Shown: piece after piece, positions 6,901 through 9,075 of the stretch
How positions within the stretch are numbered: position 1 is the first letter of the stretch
Layout of the letters: each line of letters opens with the position of its first letter
Origin: an uncultured Centipeda sp.
GTDB taxonomy: Bacteria > Bacillota > Negativicutes > Selenomonadales > Selenomonadaceae
Direction: 5' to 3'
Length of the DNA stretch: 9,075 bases
Assembly (NCBI GenBank): GCA_937925565.1
Contig: CALALM010000159.1
Coordinates: 1-9,075 of the forward strand
Notes under the pieces: generated by a model
The model's input: only the letters and a program-made list of their open reading frames with translations
Databases searched by the model: none
What the model was told of the DNA's origin: nothing
Made by a program: the position numbers and the translations under genes

Positions 6901-8699
6901 ATCATGGCTTCGCGCAGCGTCTGCGCCTCGGTGTAGACGCACGTCTGAACGACCATCTGAACGCCTCCTTGCTCGCCTCCGCCTCCGGTAAGGACGGCGT
7001 CGAAACAAGAACTACCACTGCGCAGTCTCGCGGTCTGAACAACCTGCGCATCAACAATCTGGACGTGACCTATCATGATGGCGCGTTTGACATCTCCCTC
7101 GGGCGTCTGCAGGAGCGCATGGGCATCACGGGCTACTACTTCGGCAAGGACTTCGACGGGATCCGCGCCGCATGGACAAACGCCCGCACGCAGGTGCGCC
7201 TTGGCTATGGTACGTTCAAGCACAGTACGGGCATCACAGACTCCGCTTATACTCACGCGACACGCGCCGTCTTCTATCGCCCGCCAACCATCGCTGAATT
7301 CATCGGACTGAACCGTTCCACATTCGGAAGCACATTTGATACCCCTGCCCCCGTTGCAGATGCGAACGACAAGATGAACTTCTATCAGCAGCTGACGGCG
7401 GCAAAGGAGCGCGGTGCAAGCGTTGCAGAGCAGGCGGCAATCGTGAAGCGGATGTACGACATCGCGACCGCCGCATACGGCAGTGATCTGCTGCGAAAGA
7501 ACGAGCAGGACGAGACGGAACGTATGCAGATGAATGCCCCTGCTACTGTCAACTATCAGTACCTCGATGCGAGCAACACGCTTCAGACAGGAACTATCGG
7601 CTCCTTTGACACGCTCGTCTGGGGATTCGACCATCCGGAAGACAAGGAAAACTTCTACATGACGATGGCGGACTATCCGGGTGTCCTTGATGGAGACGGC
7701 TCTGCGGCACTGCAGAAGTGGTGGGCAGCAAATAAGGCGAAGGTCATGACGATGTATGAAAACATCGCCAAGGCGAACGCCGGCGCCGGCGCGACAAATA
7801 TCACGCTTACCACATCTGAGAACGATGTATATAACGCGCTGTTCAACGACAACTTTGTCGACGAAACAACGGACGATGCGCTCCCGGGTACACATAACTA
7901 CCCGAAGTCCATCACGTCGTATTTCAATGCAATCGGCAAGCGCCTGTACTGGACGGAGTACGCAAGCGCCCTGCCCCGCGACGCCCTCACAAAATACACG
8001 GGCACACCGATCCGCGCGGTGGGAACCGTTCTCTCAAGCGACCGCATCCCTGCCCTCGAAAGAGCGTTCTTTGTGCAGGCGAAGCACGCACTCACGCCCA
8101 ATGTCGGTCTCTCCCTCTGGTATCTCGGCTCAACCGGCAACCGAACATTCCACGCAGACTACGCCAACGGTGCAAGCAACGACTCCTATGCGTTCGACAA
8201 GCTTGCGAGCGTCATCGGTGTCGGCGCACGCTGGAAGATCGGCAGCAATGCCGCTGTTTCGATCGACTACGGACAGAACCGCACAGATTACGCACGGCAC
8301 ATGAACGGTCACACGATCTACGAACACAAATCGGGAACCGATCAGTTCAGTCTCAAAGGACATGCAGACGGCGGCACGCCGCATTTCTGGACGATGCGCT
8401 TTGACATCGGCAAGAGTGACATGGATGTGAAGGGCAGCTGGAATGTCTTTGCCGACTACAAGCATTTCGAGCACGGCTCGTTCTTCGGCGGCAACGGCAC
8501 GAACTACCTCCCTGACCGCTACCTCGACGGAATCCGCAGCTTCAGCGTCGGCGCGGGCTATGTGCCTGTGCAGAACCTTCTCGTCGAGCTGTTCTACACC
8601 TTCGACGCAAAGGGGATCAATGTACGCGACACGCTGTACGGGAGCGAACGCTTCACGCTTGGCAACTACGCAAGCATGCGGCTCACCTACCGTTTCTGA
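3909..8699 (+). CDS. TonB-dependent receptor fused to a C-terminal porin-like beta-barrel
   Basis: A 1596-residue outer-membrane protein; ordinary TonB receptors have 600-1000 residues. Residues 1-30 are a signal peptide (RKQRKR, hydrophobic core, cleavage after GWA). A TonB-box-like stretch 'ADIHVEVDA' is at 43-51. The plug domain covers about 60-172 ('VSIRGAEARHTLILVDGQPV', 'IEIIQGASSAKYGSDAIGGV'). The receptor barrel covers about 176-897, with 'GNPNLKPEKSVNFDVGIE' and a last strand 'VYRLGVNLKF' ending in F897. After a charged linker (about 898-955, with EEEKAARAARNAE) a second strand-rich region runs 957-1596 and ends 'MRLTYRF', again the Phe-final signal for barrel insertion. Its 'LRLGVDARLNDHLNASLLAS' and 'NNLDVTYHDGAFDISLGR' segments look like Negativicutes OmpM/porin strands. 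Long inserts sit at about 396-538 and 1110-1380. The mature protein has no cysteine. Start at 3909 because AAGGAGG (3897-3903) precedes it; an in-frame ATG at 3846 lacks a site and precedes the signal peptide. The ligand (heme, siderophore or other) is not evident. Confidence 0.9.
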   Translation: MTRKQRKRSLRMLTYAILAGLTLPAYTGWADDGTQGGGKVSTADIHVEVDAAQEEAKYESQQKTIITKEDIEKKQAKSVEDIIFSETGVSRTVDAMGRVGVSIRGAEARHTLILVDGQPVMGDFAKYYGAADEVMRLGTENVERIEIIQGASSAKYGSDAIGGVVNIITKKAGDQPSVQFNAEGRTAEKDELFPYRNMFLRADSGSMGKAQLGIYGSKRDIMPVYADEARIVTGLGSYVTDFEDNSLRYYGEASNLGLIGSYEANKDNTFNFRLERYTEDLNRFVKRTDSIMEPQQHYSRKSGRNTYNVGWNGRNKDTDWNIEINHTRLLEDDLTLTSNYGRSSYTGKNMLNYIDNVDHAQTNIDATFNTQLNDKHLLTYGMGYAREHGSGSRLKSAPKTYLRKIDPWDYDKSLLVVQRDAKDYGLKKGDVASFIHAHKLLPDAERGLRWDVDNELYGYNSGDPNSYRPEFTYEDYLRYSNNGAKNFYSTLDAIDADGARARYDAFNSKVGTENADNLIGWNRDFDGLSYYSDPNKIFNYTLNGKLFREIQDSLKNQVIVGEATINKYHFVVGDTWMMDNDTIFSPVLRLDHSSLFGTHVTANLGLTHNIIKGNPHLRFKTNLGTGYAEPGMGELYYNWEMYGGSPVDQDRARLGWYWTGNPNLKPEKSVNFDVGIEGETKKTTMRLNLFRNTIRNYMTTYYTGYNIDFHPNLKTAEKLGYPPDMLYSFKNIGKAEITGLEMEVKQRFDKHWSGKFGYTYLHAINKSDPNMPRQLLDKPKHKVDIGVDYENPRSGFRASLWGDYYIHMLDSNSVTGGANYMTMDSDLNGGYIFKNEYAQAGARRYQRKTFGIWNLMLQQKFGEDAMAYIGVDNIFNHRDDDRATQARVYRLGVNLKFGPDSNTQPKAPLTEEEKAARAARNAETATDFFAQSIGSYAKNSIDAFLSPIFDTEKAQGVRFLGDYAMEWDAHGGTNRPPIKMTDDSSVGSAERNMRDSDDHGFAQRLRLGVDARLNDHLNASLLASASGKDGVETRTTTAQSRGLNNLRINNLDVTYHDGAFDISLGRLQERMGITGYYFGKDFDGIRAAWTNARTQVRLGYGTFKHSTGITDSAYTHATRAVFYRPPTIAEFIGLNRSTFGSTFDTPAPVADANDKMNFYQQLTAAKERGASVAEQAAIVKRMYDIATAAYGSDLLRKNEQDETERMQMNAPATVNYQYLDASNTLQTGTIGSFDTLVWGFDHPEDKENFYMTMADYPGVLDGDGSAALQKWWAANKAKVMTMYENIAKANAGAGATNITLTTSENDVYNALFNDNFVDETTDDALPGTHNYPKSITSYFNAIGKRLYWTEYASALPRDALTKYTGTPIRAVGTVLSSDRIPALERAFFVQAKHALTPNVGLSLWYLGSTGNRTFHADYANGASNDSYAFDKLASVIGVGARWKIGSNAAVSIDYGQNRTDYARHMNGHTIYEHKSGTDQFSLKGHADGGTPHFWTMRFDIGKSDMDVKGSWNVFADYKHFEHGSFFGGNGTNYLPDRYLDGIRSFSVGAGYVPVQNLLVELFYTFDAKGINVRDTLYGSERFTLGNYASMRLTYRF

Positions 8700-8710
8700 G
8701 GAAGCGCTAA

Positions 8711-8750
8711 GAAAAATTTTCCACACTCCACATTTTGCTGAAAATTTTTC
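8711..8750. repeat. AT-rich inverted repeat after the receptor gene
   Basis: GAAAAATTTTC (8711-8721) and GAAAATTTTTC (8740-8750) are perfect inverted copies 18 bases apart. It begins 12 bases after the stop codon. The stem is almost all A-T, and no long T tract follows, so it would be a weak terminator; it may instead protect the mRNA end or be a protein site. Confidence 0.5.
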
Positions 8751-8761
8751 CCAAATATCTA

Positions 8762-8790
8762 TTGATTTTCATTCTCTTATGTGCTATATT
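8762..8790 (+). promoter_or_regulatory. Promoter in the receptor-flavoprotein gap
   Basis: TTGATT (8762-8767), a 17-base spacer and TATATT (8785-8790), preceded by TGC, which makes an extended -10. Transcription would start near 8797, 167 bases before the next gene but only about 60 before a terminator-like hairpin. Confidence 0.55.
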
Positions 8791-8796
8791 TTATAC

Positions 8797-8892
8797 AGGC
8801 TTTCGTTAGGGAATGTCCTCGGACATTTCCAAAGCTCTCCTAAAATATAATACACAGCAAAGATAGTCCATAGTGGAGTGTGGACTATTTTT
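8797..8892 (+). ncRNA. Candidate small RNA or attenuated leader
   Basis: The predicted transcript from the promoter above is about 95 bases. It would hold a first hairpin at 8809-8830 (ten pairs with one G-U and a tight CTCG-type loop), then a single-stranded stretch with TCTCCT (8836-8841), an A+T-rich run, and a terminator hairpin at 8859-8892. TCTCCT is exactly complementary to AGGAGA (8951-8956), part of the ribosome binding site of the next gene. This suggests pairing in cis or in trans, but six bases are a weak basis. No known RNA family is recognised and no reading frame of note is present. Confidence 0.4.
8859..8892 (+). terminator. Rho-independent terminator before the flavoprotein gene
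   Basis: ATAGTCCA (8863-8870) pairs perfectly with TGGACTAT (8881-8888). Flanking A residues pair with the T run, extending the stem to 12 pairs (one G-U) around a 10-base loop. It would end read-through from the receptor gene and any transcript from the promoter at 8762-8790. Confidence 0.75.
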
Positions 8893-8963
8893 GTGTCCTT
8901 TATCACAGCCTCGGCTTGACAGATATGCTATCATAATCAAAAAGTCAAAAAGGAGATGAATCC

Positions 8964-9075
8964 ATGACGAAGAAACGTATACAAAAGGATATTGTCATCA
9001 TCGGCGCCGGCATGGCGGGGCTGACCGCCGCGCTCTACTGCGGACGCATGAACCTCCGCACGCTCGTGCTTGAGA
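8964..9075 (+). CDS. Thioredoxin-reductase-like FAD/NAD(P) flavoprotein, N-terminal fragment
   Basis: The first 37 codons of a gene that continues past the right edge. Residues 9-37 form the FAD-binding Rossmann start: beta strand 'DIVIIGAG', the G-A-G-M-A-G dinucleotide motif (14-19), helix '[12 protein letters not shown]' and a second strand ending in E37, the residue that normally contacts the FAD ribose. The pattern '[19 protein letters not shown]' is closest to thioredoxin reductases and related ferredoxin/alkyl hydroperoxide reductase flavoproteins. The part carrying the CxxC redox pair is outside, so the exact member cannot be decided. The start is supported by AAGGAG (8950-8955), 8 bases upstream. 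A perfect -35, TTGACA, lies at 8916-8921, but no -10 is found 16-18 bases further on. Confidence 0.8.
   Translation, partial: MTKKRIQKDIVIIGAGMAGLTAALYCGRMNLRTLVLE

Noticed and set aside
5184..7895. A 903-codon open frame on the minus strand inside the receptor gene
   Set aside because: It lies wholly antisense to a clearly coding frame. Its product is an unstructured-looking mix rich in Val, Arg, Cys and His with no family motif. Long antisense frames are expected when the sense gene has strong third-position GC bias.
8916..8937. TTGACA followed by CATAAT as a promoter for the flavoprotein gene
   Set aside because: The spacing is only 10 bases, too short for a sigma-70 promoter, and no -10 exists at 16-18 bases. 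A real promoter may be here but I cannot define it.
1..9075. CRISPR arrays, insertion sequences, tRNA or rRNA genes, attachment sites
   Set aside because: I saw no regularly spaced repeats, transposase-like frames, terminal inverted repeats or tRNA cloverleaf signatures in any part of the window.

Overview
The window looks like chromosomal DNA from a diderm Firmicute of the Negativicutes, most likely Selenomonas or a close relative. The evidence is a mix of two signatures: Firmicute-style strong AAGGAGG ribosome binding sites next to outer-membrane genes (a signal-peptide-bearing TonB-dependent receptor and a porin-like barrel), together with fairly high GC and strongly GC-biased third codon positions. 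This genus call is inference; no rRNA or other phylogenetic marker lies in the window.

Left part (1-1800): the N-terminal two-thirds or so of a fosmidomycin-resistance-type (Fsr) major facilitator transporter runs leftward off the edge. It diverges from a rightward flavodoxin-like gene (Flavodoxin_3/BilS-like), and the two promoters overlap back to back. Then comes a one-gene unit with its own near-consensus promoter and strong terminator, encoding an orphan sorbitol/glucitol-type PTS EIIA protein.

Middle (1800-3670): a tight three-gene operon encodes a YgbA-like, cysteine-rich nitrosative-stress protein, a cytoplasmic type I L-asparaginase (ATGA overlap) and a short TrmO-family tRNA methyltransferase. 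A perfect 14-bp palindrome sits just upstream of the -10 and a rho-independent terminator closes the operon.

Right part (3670-8700): one very large gene, 1596 codons from its best start, fills more than half the window. Its first ~900 residues are a complete TonB-dependent receptor (signal peptide, plug, barrel ending in a phenylalanine). After a charged linker, a further ~640 residues look like a second outer-membrane beta-barrel of porin/OmpM type, which ends in its own C-terminal Phe. A good Fur box overlaps a promoter in the ~300-bp upstream region, which points to iron control.

Far right (8700-9075): between the receptor and the start of a thioredoxin-reductase-like flavoprotein gene lies a compact promoter-hairpin-terminator unit that could make a ~95-nt small RNA or act as an attenuated leader. 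The most novel points are the receptor/porin fusion protein and this possible small RNA; the rest is ordinary housekeeping and stress metabolism.
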